A program made the position numbers and the translations under genes. A stretch of DNA of 64,000 bases from assembly GCF_021631985.1 (NCBI RefSeq), contig NZ_CP070225.1, forward strand, positions 2,418,001 through 2,482,000, in the 5' to 3' direction. The DNA is from Sandaracinus amylolyticus (GTDB lineage: Bacteria; Myxococcota_A; Polyangia; Polyangiales; Sandaracinaceae). The notes below the pieces were generated by a model. The model searched no databases and had not been told where the DNA came from. It saw nothing but the letters and a program-made list of their open reading frames with translations. Below are positions 52,762 to 62,200 of the stretch, one piece after another (within the stretch, counting starts at the first letter, position 1; every line of letters starts with the position of its first letter).

Positions 52762-53627
52762 ATCAGCGTTCGAGCGCAGACGTCGGCGAGCTCGTCGAGG
52801 CTGCGCGAGTGACACCGGATCCACGCGGTCGTCACGTCGCTCGGGGCGCTCGCGATCGCCGCACGATCGCCGTCGAACGCACGCCACACCACCACACGGG
52901 TGCGGCCCGCGAGCTCGGGCGCGACGGTGATCAGCGACGGGATCTGGATCGACGGATACCCGCCATCGAGGATCAGGATCCGCGCGGCGTCCGGATCCTC
53001 GTCGAGCGCATCGAGCAGCTCGAGGAGCCCCTCGACGACGCGCACCGTCGCGCGCCCACCGAGCGCATGCGCGAGCGATGCGGACGCCGACGCGTCCTGG
53101 GTCGCGAAGAACACGATCGGCAGCGGCCCGCGAGGCGCGGGATCGGTCCGCGGGCGCGCCGACACGTAGACGCCCGAGCCTGGCTCCTCCCCCAGGTCGT
53201 CCGGCGTCTGGAACTCGTCGTCGTCGAGGAAGAGCTCGAGCGGCTGCGGCGGGCTCGTGCTGCGCAGCGGCACGAACGTCGGCGTCGGCACCGGCTCCGC
53301 GACCCGCGACTGCACGGGGGCCTGGAGCTGCGCGCTGCTGATCGGCTGCCTCGAGCTGCGACGCGCCGCGCGCTCGAGCACCGGGCGCAGCTGGTCGAGC
53401 ACCTCGTCGGCGACGTCGTCGCCGATGCGCGTCGCGAGCGCCCGACGCAGCGGGCCCTCGGCGAATTCGAGGACCTCGGGGCCGCGCTCCGGGATCGCCG
53501 CGCGCCCTGCGTCGCGGAGCGCGCGGGCGATCACCGCGATCCGCACCGGCTCGGTCGCGACCGCCTCGAGGGCCTCCTCGAGCGCGCGGGCTACCGGGGT
53601 GTCGGGTGTGGGATGCGCGGACATCAT
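52758..53627 (-). CDS. Protein with possible receiver-like C-terminal domain
   Basis: A 289-residue cytosolic protein. The N-terminal half is helical (PVARALEEALEAVATEPVR, ALRDAGRAAIPERGPEVLEF, then DDVADEVLDQLRPVLERA), followed by a Pro-rich linker (PVPTPTFVPLRSTSPPQP). The C-terminal 120 residues resemble a CheY-type receiver: PIVFFATQDASASASLAHAL, then RILILDGGYPSIQIP with an Asp at the phospho-acceptor place. The acidic pair expected at the end of the first strand is not evident, so it may be a pseudo-receiver. ATG 53627 or 53624 starts it. Gene divergent from the RNase HII-like gene by 165 bp. Confidence 0.6.
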   Translation of the reverse strand: MMSAHPTPDTPVARALEEALEAVATEPVRIAVIARALRDAGRAAIPERGPEVLEFAEGPLRRALATRIGDDVADEVLDQLRPVLERAARRSSRQPISSAQLQAPVQSRVAEPVPTPTFVPLRSTSPPQPLELFLDDDEFQTPDDLGEEPGSGVYVSARPRTDPAPRGPLPIVFFATQDASASASLAHALGGRATVRVVEGLLELLDALDEDPDAARILILDGGYPSIQIPSLITVAPELAGRTRVVVWRAFDGDRAAIASAPSDVTTAWIRCHSRSLDELADVCARTLI

Positions 53628-53791
53628 CGAGCGGCGACGTCTCCTCGCCCGTCGGGGCGCACGCACGCCTGGTCGACCCGGGCATCATAGGCGCGCCGTG
53701 CGAGCGTCTCAAGCACGACCGGCATTCTTCCGCGTGGGTGGAAGTGGGCGTGATACCGCACGGCCCCGGCGGATCGGATAGATTCGCGCCC

Positions 53792-54715
53792 GTGCGAGTG
53801 GTCGGTGTCGACGAGAACGGGCTCGGGCCACGCCTCGGCCCGCTGGTGGCGACCGCGGTGACGTTCGAGCTCGACGCGCGCGGCTACGATCCAGCGCGCG
53901 TCCGGCGCATCGCGACGCGCGCGGGGATCGGCGACAGCAAGGCGACGAGCGCGTTCGGCGAGATGGCGCACGCCGAGGGCATCGCGCTCGCGCTGGTCGA
54001 GCGCGCGTGCGGCCGCGTGGTCGAGGACGTCGACGCGCTGCTCGACGCGATCGCGCTCGAGCCACCCGAGGGCATGCGCGCGCACTGCGACGAGTCGAGC
54101 CGCCCGCACTGCTGGGGCGCGGCGATGCCGCTGCCTGCGTTCGGCGGATCGATCGCGAGCGGTCGCGCGCTGCTCGCGCGCATCGAGCGCGCGGGGATGA
54201 AGCCGGTGCACGCGCGCAGCGCCATCGCGTGCGTGCGCGTCTACAACCGCGAGCTCGCGCGGCGCGGCAGCAAGCTCTGCGTCGACCTCGAGCTCTTCGA
54301 GCGCCTGCTGATCGACGCGCGCGCGATCTCCGAGGACGATCTGCTCGCGATCTGCGGGATGGTCGGGGGCATCCGGCGCTACTCGACCTATCTCGCGCGC
54401 ATCGACACGACGCGGCTCGAGGTGATCGAGGAGAGCCGCCGTCGGTCGATCTATCGCGCGCCCGAGGTGGGCGAGCTGCGCTTCGAGGTCGACTGCGACG
54501 CGCTGCATCCGCCGGTCGCGCTCGCGTCGATGCTCGGCAAGTACGTGCGCGAGCTGCTCGTCGAGCGACAGGGACGCTTCTACCGGGGGCACGAGCCCGC
54601 GCTGCCGATCGCGAGCGGCTACCACGATCCGGTCACCGCGCGCTTCGTCGAAGCGACGACGCTGCTGCGGCGCAAGCTCGCGATCGCGGACGACTGCTTC
54701 GAGCGCACCGGCTGA
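53792..54715 (+). CDS. RNase HII-like protein
   Basis: A 307-residue protein. The N-terminus VVGVDENGLGPRLGPLVATAVTF copies the RNase HII opening GxDExGRGPLAGPVV, and IGDSKATSAFGEMA recalls the DSK motif. A later segment, VALASMLGKYVRELLVERQG, resembles the RNase HII ASxxAKxxRD region. Between them an unusual insertion of about 100 residues contains CDESSRPHCWGAAMPLP. The catalytic Asp and Glu after the first strand are present; other acidic residues could not be aligned with certainty. It may cleave RNA-DNA hybrids or have a different role. GTG 53792 is the start. Terminator element 54730 follows 15 bp after the stop. Confidence 0.65.
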   Translation: MRVVGVDENGLGPRLGPLVATAVTFELDARGYDPARVRRIATRAGIGDSKATSAFGEMAHAEGIALALVERACGRVVEDVDALLDAIALEPPEGMRAHCDESSRPHCWGAAMPLPAFGGSIASGRALLARIERAGMKPVHARSAIACVRVYNRELARRGSKLCVDLELFERLLIDARAISEDDLLAICGMVGGIRRYSTYLARIDTTRLEVIEESRRRSIYRAPEVGELRFEVDCDALHPPVALASMLGKYVRELLVERQGRFYRGHEPALPIASGYHDPVTARFVEATTLLRRKLAIADDCFERTG

Positions 54716-54729
54716 GTCCTTGCCGGAGT

Positions 54730-54803
54730 GCTCGTCCCGCAGGTCCCGGACGGGAGCGCGCGAAGCGCGCGGACGGTAGGGACCGGCGGGCGAGCCGGTT
54801 TTT
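54730..54803 (+). terminator. Intrinsic terminator, longest member of the GCTCG hairpin family
   Basis: A nested stem: GCTCG-T-CCCGC (54730-54740) with GCGGG-CGAGC (54786-54795), then GGTCCC (54742-54747) with GGGACC (54779-54784), then GCGCGC (54756-54761) with GCGCGC (54765-54770) around GAA, and a T-run at 54799-54803. It starts 15 bp after the stop of the RNase HII-like gene. Compared with 39104 it carries an inserted inner hairpin of about 35 bp. Confidence 0.8.
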
Positions 54804-54856
54804 CGACAGGCTTTGAGCGCTTTGACAGCGGCCGAGCGCGCGGAAGACTCGCTCGC

Positions 54857-55765
54857 GTGCAGGACACGCTCCGGCGGCTGATCGAAGAGCTCGCAGTGGT
54901 CGGCGCGGAGCTGACGCGGGGCCCCGACGTGCACGGCACGCCGAGCCGGCTCGCGGCCGCGACCTGCATCAGCATGCGCACCGCGCTCTACGTCGGGACG
55001 TTCAAGCCGCCGCGCTCGCTCGTCGTGGCGCTGCTCGAGGGAACGAAGACCGTCGAGCAGAACGCCGAGCGCTTCGTCGCGGCGACCGGCGATCTCTTCA
55101 TCGCGCCCGCGGGGATCCTGCTGGGCGTCGACAGCCGGCCCGATCCCGACAGTGGCTGCTATCGCGCGGTGGTGATCGATCTCGATCCCGACGCGGTCGC
55201 CGCGGTCGTGCGGCGGCACCCGACGCTGCATCGCGGCTCTTCGGTGCTCGGGCCCTTCGATCCCACGCGCGCGCAGCGACTGCCCGCGTCGCCGCACGCG
55301 CTCCAGGCCGTGCTGCACTTCGTGCGCACGCTGATGCTCCCCGACGCGCACGCCGCGCTGCTGCAGCATCGGCTCGAGGATCTGGTGCTCGCGCTCGCGC
55401 TGCAGCAGGTCGGCGATCTCGAGCCCGAGCGCGCGCACGCGACCCAGGCGCGCCTCGACCTCGTGCTCGCGGTCCGCAACCTGATCCGCGGCGATCCCGC
55501 TGCGCCCTGGCCCGCCGAGCTCGTCGCGCGGCGCCTCGCGGTGAGCGCGGCGACGCTGCGACGACGGCTCGCCACCGCGGGGCTCACGCTGCGCGAGGTG
55601 CGCGCGCAGGAGCGAATGGCGCTCGCGCGCACGCTGCTCTCGCGACCCGGTGCGAACGTGAGCGAGGTCGCGCAGCGCTGCGGCTACCAGTCCGCCTCGA
55701 AGTTCGCGCGGCAGTACCGGCGCTGGACCGGCAGCACGCCCTCGCAGCGCGCGCTGCACGATTGA
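54857..55765 (+). CDS. AraC family transcriptional regulator
   Basis: A 302-residue regulator. The C-terminal 100 residues form the double helix-turn-helix: LVARRLAVSAATLRRRLATAG and VSEVAQRCGYQSASKFARQYRRW, the second being the strongly conserved AraC signature. The N-terminal half is an AraC-type cupin/sensing domain (RSLVVALLEGTKTVEQNAE, then ATGDLFIAPAGILLGVDS), with a predicted beta barrel that would bind a small effector. GTG 54857 is preferred. The likely target is the beta-propeller lipoprotein gene 68 bp downstream, whose promoter region holds a 21-bp-spaced repeat. Confidence 0.9.
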   Translation: MQDTLRRLIEELAVVGAELTRGPDVHGTPSRLAAATCISMRTALYVGTFKPPRSLVVALLEGTKTVEQNAERFVAATGDLFIAPAGILLGVDSRPDPDSGCYRAVVIDLDPDAVAAVVRRHPTLHRGSSVLGPFDPTRAQRLPASPHALQAVLHFVRTLMLPDAHAALLQHRLEDLVLALALQQVGDLEPERAHATQARLDLVLAVRNLIRGDPAAPWPAELVARRLAVSAATLRRRLATAGLTLREVRAQERMALARTLLSRPGANVSEVAQRCGYQSASKFARQYRRWTGSTPSQRALHD

Positions 55766-55769
55766 GCGG

Positions 55770-55797
55770 TTCGGGCTCGACGACGACGCGTTCGGGC
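55770..55797 (+). promoter_or_regulatory. Direct repeats 21 bp apart, candidate AraC operator
   Basis: GTTCGGGC occurs at 55769-55776 and again at 55790-55797, exactly 21 bp apart, the spacing used by AraC-type dimers on two half-sites. It lies just after the AraC-gene stop and 36 bp before the ATG of the lipoprotein gene at 55833. Inference from spacing and position only. Confidence 0.5.
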
Positions 55798-55832
55798 GAG
55801 AGCGCCGCGCGGCGCGGTGCTTCGCTGCGCGC

Positions 55833-56741
55833 ATGCACGAACGCCACGCTCTGATCTTCTCGTCCGCGCTCCTCGCGAGCGCATGTCACGCCGCACCGTC
55901 GGCCGCGGTGCCGGGGCCCGCTCCCGAGCTCGACGTCGCAGGGCTCGACGTGCCGGAGTCGGTGCTCCACGACGCGAGCGACGACGTCTATCTCGTGAGC
56001 AACATCGGAGGCTCGCCCTTCGAGCAGGACGGCAACGGGTTCGTCTCGCGCATCGCGCCCGACGGAACGGTGATCGCGCTCCGATGGATCGACGGGCTCG
56101 ACGCGCCGAAGGGCATGGCGATCGCGGGCGACGTCCTCGCGGTCGCCGATCTCACGGTGCTGCGGCGCTTCGATCGCCACACCGGCGCGCCTCGCGATGC
56201 GATCACGATCCCCGGCGCGAGCTTCCTCAACGACGTGGTCGCCGCGCCCGACGGATCGTTCTTCGTGGGCGACAGCGGGATGGCGCGCACCGACGACGGC
56301 TTCGGTCCGTCCGGTCACGACGCGCTCTTCCGCGTCGCGCCCGATGGCGCGGTCACGACCATCGCGTCGGGGCCCGAGCTCGCGCTGCCGAACGGCCTCG
56401 CCATCGCGGGCGACGAGCTCCTCGTCGTGAGCTTCGGTGCCGCGGCGCTGATGCGCTTCGCGCTCGACGGCACGCCGCGCGGGCGCGTCGAGCTCCCCGC
56501 AGGACAGCTCGACGGCCTCGTCGCGCTCGAGAGCGGCTGTCTGATCGCGTCGAGCTTCGGCGTGCCGGGCGTGATCGCGGGCACCACCGAGGGCGCGTTC
56601 GCGACGGTGATCGAAGCGCAGCTCGCGGCGGACATCGGGCTCGACGCGCGCCGCGGGCGACTGCTGCTCCCGATGATCGCGGAAGGACGCCTGCGCACGG
56701 CCTCGATCGCGTCGTTGGGCGCGTGCGAAAGGGCCCGCTGA
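55833..56741 (+). CDS. Beta-propeller lipoprotein (NHL/SMP-30-like)
   Basis: A 302-residue exported lipoprotein. Signal MHERHALIFSSALLASAC ends in a lipobox; a short Ala/Pro linker follows. The body is a beta-propeller of NHL/SMP-30 type with repeats LDVPESVLHDASDDVYLVSN, DAPKGMAIAGDVLAVADL, LNDVVAAPDGSFFVGDSGM and LPNGLAIAGDELLVVSFG. The GxxxxPxGxA strand pattern suggests a scaffold or sugar-lactonase-like fold; no complete metal site is evident. Regulation by the AraC protein upstream is inferred from position and the 21-bp repeat. Confidence 0.8.
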   Translation: MHERHALIFSSALLASACHAAPSAAVPGPAPELDVAGLDVPESVLHDASDDVYLVSNIGGSPFEQDGNGFVSRIAPDGTVIALRWIDGLDAPKGMAIAGDVLAVADLTVLRRFDRHTGAPRDAITIPGASFLNDVVAAPDGSFFVGDSGMARTDDGFGPSGHDALFRVAPDGAVTTIASGPELALPNGLAIAGDELLVVSFGAAALMRFALDGTPRGRVELPAGQLDGLVALESGCLIASSFGVPGVIAGTTEGAFATVIEAQLAADIGLDARRGRLLLPMIAEGRLRTASIASLGACERAR

Positions 56742-56762
56742 ACGCCTTGCTTTTTCAGTAGT

Positions 56763-56777
56763 CGAGAATCATTGTCA
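56763..56777 (+). promoter_or_regulatory. Fur-box-like site before feoAB
   Basis: CGAGAATCATTGTCA matches the 7-1-7 Fur consensus TGATAATnATTATCA at 12 of 14 scored positions. It lies 11 bp before the feoA ATG. The position and AT-richness stand out in an otherwise GC-rich region. Iron-dependent repression of feoAB by Fur is a strong expectation. Confidence 0.75.
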
Positions 56778-56788
56778 ACTCTGCTGGA

Positions 56789-57025
56789 ATGGTGAAAACG
56801 CTGGCAGATCTGCGGGTTGGCGACGAAGCGGTGGTCTCCGACGTGGGAGGTGATCGCGGCGTCGCGCGCCGGCTCATGGAGATGGGCGTCCTGCCCGGGA
56901 CGCGGGTGCGCATCGCGCGGGTCGCGCCGCTCGGCGATCCCATCGAGATCCGGGTGCGCAGCTATTCGCTCTCGATCCGTCGCGCCGAGGCGCGCGGCGT
57001 GTACGTGACGGCGGAAGCGTCGTGA
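56789..57025 (+). CDS. feoA: Ferrous iron transport protein FeoA
   Basis: A 78-residue SH3-like cytosolic protein that assists FeoB. The first strand is VKTLADLRVGDEAVVSDVGG, then RRLMEMGVLPGTRVRIARVAPLGDPI and EIRVRSYSLSIRRAEA. Its length and fold order are typical of FeoA. ATG 56789 follows a Fur-like box by 11 bp, with only a weak GGA before it. The stop overlaps the FeoB GTG by 4 bp, so the two are coupled. No FeoC gene is adjacent. Confidence 0.95.
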   Translation: MVKTLADLRVGDEAVVSDVGGDRGVARRLMEMGVLPGTRVRIARVAPLGDPIEIRVRSYSLSIRRAEARGVYVTAEAS

Positions 57026-59247
57026 GCGAGTCGCTGCGCACGGTCGTCCTCGCGGGGAATCCCAACGCGGGCAAGACCACGCTCTTCAACGCGCTCACCG
57101 GCGCGCGTGCGCGCACCGGCAACTATCCGGGCGTCACCGTCGAGCGCCGCGTGGGCAAGGTCGCGCTGCCGCAGGGGGCGCGCGTCGACCTCGTCGATCT
57201 GCCGGGCACCTACAGCCTCACCGCGCGCTCGCCCGAGGAGCAGGTCGCGGTCGACGCGCTGCTGCCGCTCGCGGGCCCGCCGCCCGACGCGGTGATCGTG
57301 GTGTGCGACGCGGGGGCGCTCGCGCGGCATCTCTATCTCGCGCTGCAGGTCCTCGAGACCGGCCTGCCGGTCGTGATCGCGCTCAACATGATGGACGAGG
57401 CGCGCGCCGCGGGGATCGACGTCGACGTCGCGCAGCTCGCGCGCGAGCTGGACGCCGACGTGGTGCCGGTCGTCGCGCGCAGCGGGGAAGGGCTCCCCGA
57501 GCTGCGCAGCGCGCTCGCGCGCGCGCTCACGGCGCCGGCGCGCGATGCGTACCGTGCGCCCGCGCGCGATGGGTCGGTCGCGCTCGCGCTCGAGGGCGCG
57601 ACGCTGCGTGACGTCGAGCACGTCGAGATGACGATCGCGCCGATGGTGCGACGCGACGTGGACCCCGCGCACCGCGCCTCGATGGCGCGTGCCCGCGCGC
57701 TGTGGGCCATCCTCTCGGTCGGCGACGACGAGCTGCGCGGCGTGCCCGCCGCGGTGCGCGAGGCGGTCGCCGAGGTGCGTGGTCGCGCCGACGCGGAAGG
57801 GCGCTCGATCGATCGCGAGATCATCGCGGCGCGCTACGCACGCATCGACGCGCTCGCGCGCGACGCGATCCGCGTGAAGGCGAGCGCGCCGAAGCGCAGC
57901 GTCACCGATCGCATCGACGCGGTGCTGACGCATCCGGTCGCGGGGCTCGTGGTGTTCGCGGTCGTGATGGGCGCGCTCTTCCAGGCGCTCTTCACGTGGT
58001 CGGAGCCGATGGTCGGCGCGATCGAGGCGATGGTCGCGGGCGCGCAGGACGTGCTGCGCACCTATGCGCCCGGCGGTCCGCTGCGCGATCTGCTCGTCGA
58101 CGGAGTGATCGCGGGCGTCGGCAACGTGATCGTGTTCGTGCCGCAGATCGCGCTGCTCTCGCTCTTCATCGCGGTGCTCGAGGACTCGGGCTACCTCGCG
58201 CGCGTCGCGTTCGTGATCGATCGTGTGATGAGCGGCGTGGGGCTCCACGGCCGCGCGTTCGTGCCGCTGCTCTCGGGGTTCGCGTGCGCGATCCCGGCGA
58301 TCCTCGCGACGCGCACCATCGAGAACCGCAAGGACCGGCTGGTCACGATGCTCGCGCTGCCGCTCATGTCGTGCAGCGCGCGACTGCCGGTCTACACGCT
58401 GGTGATCGCGGTCGCGTTCCCCGCGTCGGCGACGCTGCCCGGCGGGATCGCGGTGGGCGCGGTCGCGCTGCTCGCGATGTACGCGCTCTCGGTGATCACG
58501 ACGCTCGGCGCGGCCGCGGTGCTTCGCCGCACCGTGCTGCGCGGTCCGAAGCCCGCGCTGGTGCTCGAGCTCCCGCCCTACCGCGTGCCGGTGCTGCGCA
58601 ACGTGATGCTCGCGACCTGGGATCGCGCGCGCACCTTCGTGATCGACGCGGGCACGCTGATCCTCGCGATCACCATCGTGCTCTGGGGGCTGCTCTCCTA
58701 TCCGCGCGATGGCGCGCTCGAGGCGCGCTACGACGCGATGCGCGCCGAGGCCGAGGCGACGCTCGAGGGCGAGGCGCTCGACGCGCGCGTGGCGAGCATC
58801 GACGCCGAGAACGCGGCGGAGCGCATGGAGCAGAGCTTCGCCGGGCAGGTCGGGCGCGCCATCGAGCCGGTGATCGCACCGCTCGGGTTCGACTGGAAGA
58901 TCGGCGTCGGGCTCATCGCGTCGTTCGCGGCGCGCGAGGTGCTCGTGAGCACGCTCGGCATCGTCTACGGGGCGGGCGAGGACACCGACGAGGAGAACGA
59001 CACGCTGCGCGGCGAGCTGCGCGCGGCGCGACATCCCGACGGGACGCGGGTGTTCACGCCGCTCGTCGGGCTCTCGCTGATGGTGTTCTTCGTGCTCGCG
59101 GCGCAGTGCATGAGCACGTTCGCGATGGTCAAGCGCGAGTCGGGCTCGTGGAAGTGGCCGGTGCTCATGGTCGTGTACATGAACACCCTCGCGTATCTGG
59201 CGTCGCTGCTCGTCTTCCAGGTCGGACGCGCGCTCGGGTTTTCTTGA
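57022..59247 (+). CDS. feoB: Ferrous iron transporter FeoB
   Basis: A 741-residue inner-membrane protein that moves Fe(II) into the cell with the help of a G domain. G-protein motifs: GNPNAGKTTLFNALTG (G1), DLPGTYSL (G3), NMMDE (G4). The membrane domain has a first Gate region with VMSGVGLHGRAFVPLLSG, FACAIPAILATRTIENRKDR and LMSCSARLPVYTL, holding the conserved Cys residues, and a second Gate region (ASFAAREVLVSTLGI). Size matches the family. GTG 57022 overlaps feoA. Expression is probably repressed by Fur through the site at 56763. Confidence 0.97.
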   Translation: MSESLRTVVLAGNPNAGKTTLFNALTGARARTGNYPGVTVERRVGKVALPQGARVDLVDLPGTYSLTARSPEEQVAVDALLPLAGPPPDAVIVVCDAGALARHLYLALQVLETGLPVVIALNMMDEARAAGIDVDVAQLARELDADVVPVVARSGEGLPELRSALARALTAPARDAYRAPARDGSVALALEGATLRDVEHVEMTIAPMVRRDVDPAHRASMARARALWAILSVGDDELRGVPAAVREAVAEVRGRADAEGRSIDREIIAARYARIDALARDAIRVKASAPKRSVTDRIDAVLTHPVAGLVVFAVVMGALFQALFTWSEPMVGAIEAMVAGAQDVLRTYAPGGPLRDLLVDGVIAGVGNVIVFVPQIALLSLFIAVLEDSGYLARVAFVIDRVMSGVGLHGRAFVPLLSGFACAIPAILATRTIENRKDRLVTMLALPLMSCSARLPVYTLVIAVAFPASATLPGGIAVGAVALLAMYALSVITTLGAAAVLRRTVLRGPKPALVLELPPYRVPVLRNVMLATWDRARTFVIDAGTLILAITIVLWGLLSYPRDGALEARYDAMRAEAEATLEGEALDARVASIDAENAAERMEQSFAGQVGRAIEPVIAPLGFDWKIGVGLIASFAAREVLVSTLGIVYGAGEDTDEENDTLRGELRAARHPDGTRVFTPLVGLSLMVFFVLAAQCMSTFAMVKRESGSWKWPVLMVVYMNTLAYLASLLVFQVGRALGFS

Positions 59248-59262
59248 ACGACTGATCAAGAA
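59241..59262. terminator. Hairpin overlapping both stop codons between feoB and the histidine kinase
   Basis: TTCTTGA (59241-59247) and TCAAGAA (59256-59262) form a 7-bp perfect stem with an 8-base loop. Each arm contains a stop codon: TGA of feoB and, on the minus strand, TGA of the kinase gene. It is AT-rich relative to its surroundings. A bidirectional terminator between convergent genes is the simplest reading. Confidence 0.55.
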
Positions 59263-62200
59263 CCGACGAGCGAGCCCAGCGCGCGCGGGTCGACCGGCTT
59301 GGTCACGTGGCGATCGAAGCCCGCGTCGATCGCGCGGCGCTGATCTTCTTCCTGTCCGTAGCCGGTTAGCGCGACGAGGCGCGCGCCCTTCGTGATCGCG
59401 TCGCTGCGCAGCGCGCGCGCGACGTCGTAGCCGTCCATCAGGCCCGGCAGGCCGATGTCGCAGAGCACGACCTCGGGAGCGAGCGCGCGCGCCCGTGCGA
59501 GCGCCTCGCTCCCGGTGTGCGCGACCTCGACCTGATGGCCGCCGCTCTCCAGCACGAGGCGCAGCATCTCGGCGGCGTCCTCGTTGTCCTCGACGATCAA
59601 GACGCGGCGCGGGCGCGCCTCGCAGGGGGCGACCGCGGGCTCCTCGGCGGGCGCGGGCTCGCGCAGCGGGAGCGTGATGGTGAGCTCCGCGCCGTGGCCG
59701 TGCCCTTCGCTCTGCGCGCGCACGGTGCCGCCGTGGAGCTCGACGAGCCCGCGCACCAGCGCGAGCCCGAGGCCGAGCCCACCCTGGCTGCGATCGGTGC
59801 GGCGCTCGTCCTGCACGAAGGGCTCGAAGATGCGCTCGATCGCGGTGGGCGCGATGCCGATCCCGTCGTCTCGCACCGAGAGCACGGCGCGCCCGTCGTC
59901 GACGCGCAGCGCGACGTCGATGTGCCCGCCGGGGCTCGTGAACTTCGCCGCGTTGTGCAGCAGGTTCCCCAGCACCTGCGCGAGCCGCGTGGGATCACCG
60001 GCGCTCGAGATCTCCTCGCGCGGCACCTCCAGTGCGAGCGACGCGCCCGAGCGCTCGATCTCGAGGCGATGATCCTCGACGCAGTCACGGACGATCTCCC
60101 GCAGATCGACCGGCTGCAGCTCGAGCGAGAGCTTGCCGCGAGCGATGCGCGAGAGATCGAGGAGGTCGTCGAGCAGGCGCGCCATGTGGCCCACCTGCCG
60201 CACGATCACGCCGCGGGCGCGCGTCATGCGGGGCTCGGGCGGGCCGAGCAGCTCGAGCACCTGCACCGCGCTGCGGATCGCTGCGAGCGGGTTGCGCAGC
60301 TCGTGACCGAGGAGCGCGAGGAACTCGGTCTTGCGGCGATCCGCTTCCTGGATCGCGTCGCGCGCACGCACGCGCTCGGTCACGTCGATGGTGCAGCCGA
60401 CGAGGCGCACGACGCGCCCGCTCGCGTCGCGCAGCACACACCCGCGATCCCACACGTGGCGATACGAGCCGTCGCGGTGGAGCACGCGGTACTCGGTGTC
60501 GGCGACCTCGGTCTGCTCGCGCTGGAGCTGCTGCCAGCGCGCATCGGCGTGCTGCACGTCGTCGGGATGGATGCGGTCGCGCCACCACGAGGGATCGGTC
60601 GGGACCTCGTCGACGTCGAACCCGACGATGTCGCGGATGCCCGGTGATCGATGCACCGAGCCGGTGTCGAAGTCCCACTCGTAGACGAGGCCACGGACCG
60701 CCTGCGTCGCGAGGCGATGGGTCTCCTCGCTGCGTCGCAGCGCCTCGTCGCGGGCGCGCTCCGCGCTCACGTCGCGCGCGACGCCGAGCAGCTCCGCGGG
60801 GTGCCCGTCCTCGTCGCGGGTGAACACCACCGAGCGCACGTCGAGCCAGCGGTACGAGCCGTCCGCGTGGCGCATGCGGTACGACTCCTCGAGATGATCG
60901 CCGTCGCGCATCGTCGGGATGCGCGACATGCGGTCGAGCACGCCAGGCAGGTCGTCGGGGTGCACGAGCGTCGGCAGCAGCGCGGGCCCGAGGCCGCGGA
61001 TCCACTCGACGTCGTGCCCGAGGAAGCGGTTCACGTAGACGTTGCGGCCCGTCTTCGCGTCGACGAGGAAGATGGTGTCGGGGCTCGCGCTCGCCATCTG
61101 CTCGAAGAGGTGCCGCGACTTCTCGGCCTGGCGCTCGGCCGCGCGGACCTCGGCGTAGAGCGTCGCGTGCTCGAGCGCGGTGCCCGCGCGACGCGCGAGA
61201 TCGAGCGCGACCTCGACGTCGTCGTCTCCGTAGTAACGAGGCGACTCCGCCCACGCGAACGTGATCGCGCCGCGCACCTCGCCGCGCACCCGGATCGGCG
61301 CGGAGAGATACGAGCGCAGGCCGAGCTCGCGGCTGAGGCGCAGGTACTCGTCGTCGCCCCGGCCGTCATCGAGGAGCTGAGCGCCCTGCACCAGCAGCTC
61401 GTCGGTCATCTCGCGGATCAGGATCGGCTGCCCGCTCGCGACGAACGCGTCGATCTGCGCGCGCGGCGTGGGCCAGCGCTCGAACATCGTGCGCACCAGC
61501 TCGACCTTCGCGGGATCGGCGTGGTGCACCGCGACGCGCCGCACGCTGCGCTCTTCGAAGAGGTCGACCGCGGACCAGTCGGCGAAGCTCGGGATCGCGA
61601 GCTCCACCATCGCGCGCAGCGTCCGCGCGTAGTCGAGCGAGCTCGCGAGCAGATCGCTGGCGCGCGCGAGCAGGCGCTGGTGCTCGGCCTCGCGCAGCGA
61701 TCGCTCGTAGAGCGAGACCCGCTCGAGCACGGTCGCGGTCTGGCTCGCGAGCATGTCGAGCAGCGCGACGTCGTCGGCGTCGAACGTGCGCGACGCCTCG
61801 AAGCCGAGGACCATCGAGCCGATCACCCGATCGGTCGAGCGCAGCGGGACCGCAGCGACCGCGCTCACCCGCGCGACGTCGGGGTACGCGGCGAGATCGG
61901 GGTAAGCCTCGAGCATCGAGGCCGAGCTCTCGTGCAGGCGCGCGCGCCCCTCGCGGAACGCGACCGCGAGCGGCAGCGTCGCGTCGATCGGGAAGGTCTC
62001 CCAGCGTCGTCGCGTCGCCTCGTTCGCGAGCGCGCTGGACCCGACGAGCTCGAGCCAACCGGGACGCGCCGAGGGCAGGGCGAACCCCGCGCGCTGCGCG
62101 CCGAGCAGCGTGCGCGCGTGCCCCGAGATCGCGTGCAGCACGTCGTGCGCGGTCGACGCGCCGGCGATGTCGATGGCGAGCCGTCGCAGCGACTCGAGGC

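Noticed and set aside
50773-53712. A 979-codon minus frame joining the TPR gene to the region of the 52758 gene.
   Set aside because: The 52758 protein is in another frame and the murein endopeptidase is on the other strand. Only the TPR part, starting at 51798, is convincing.
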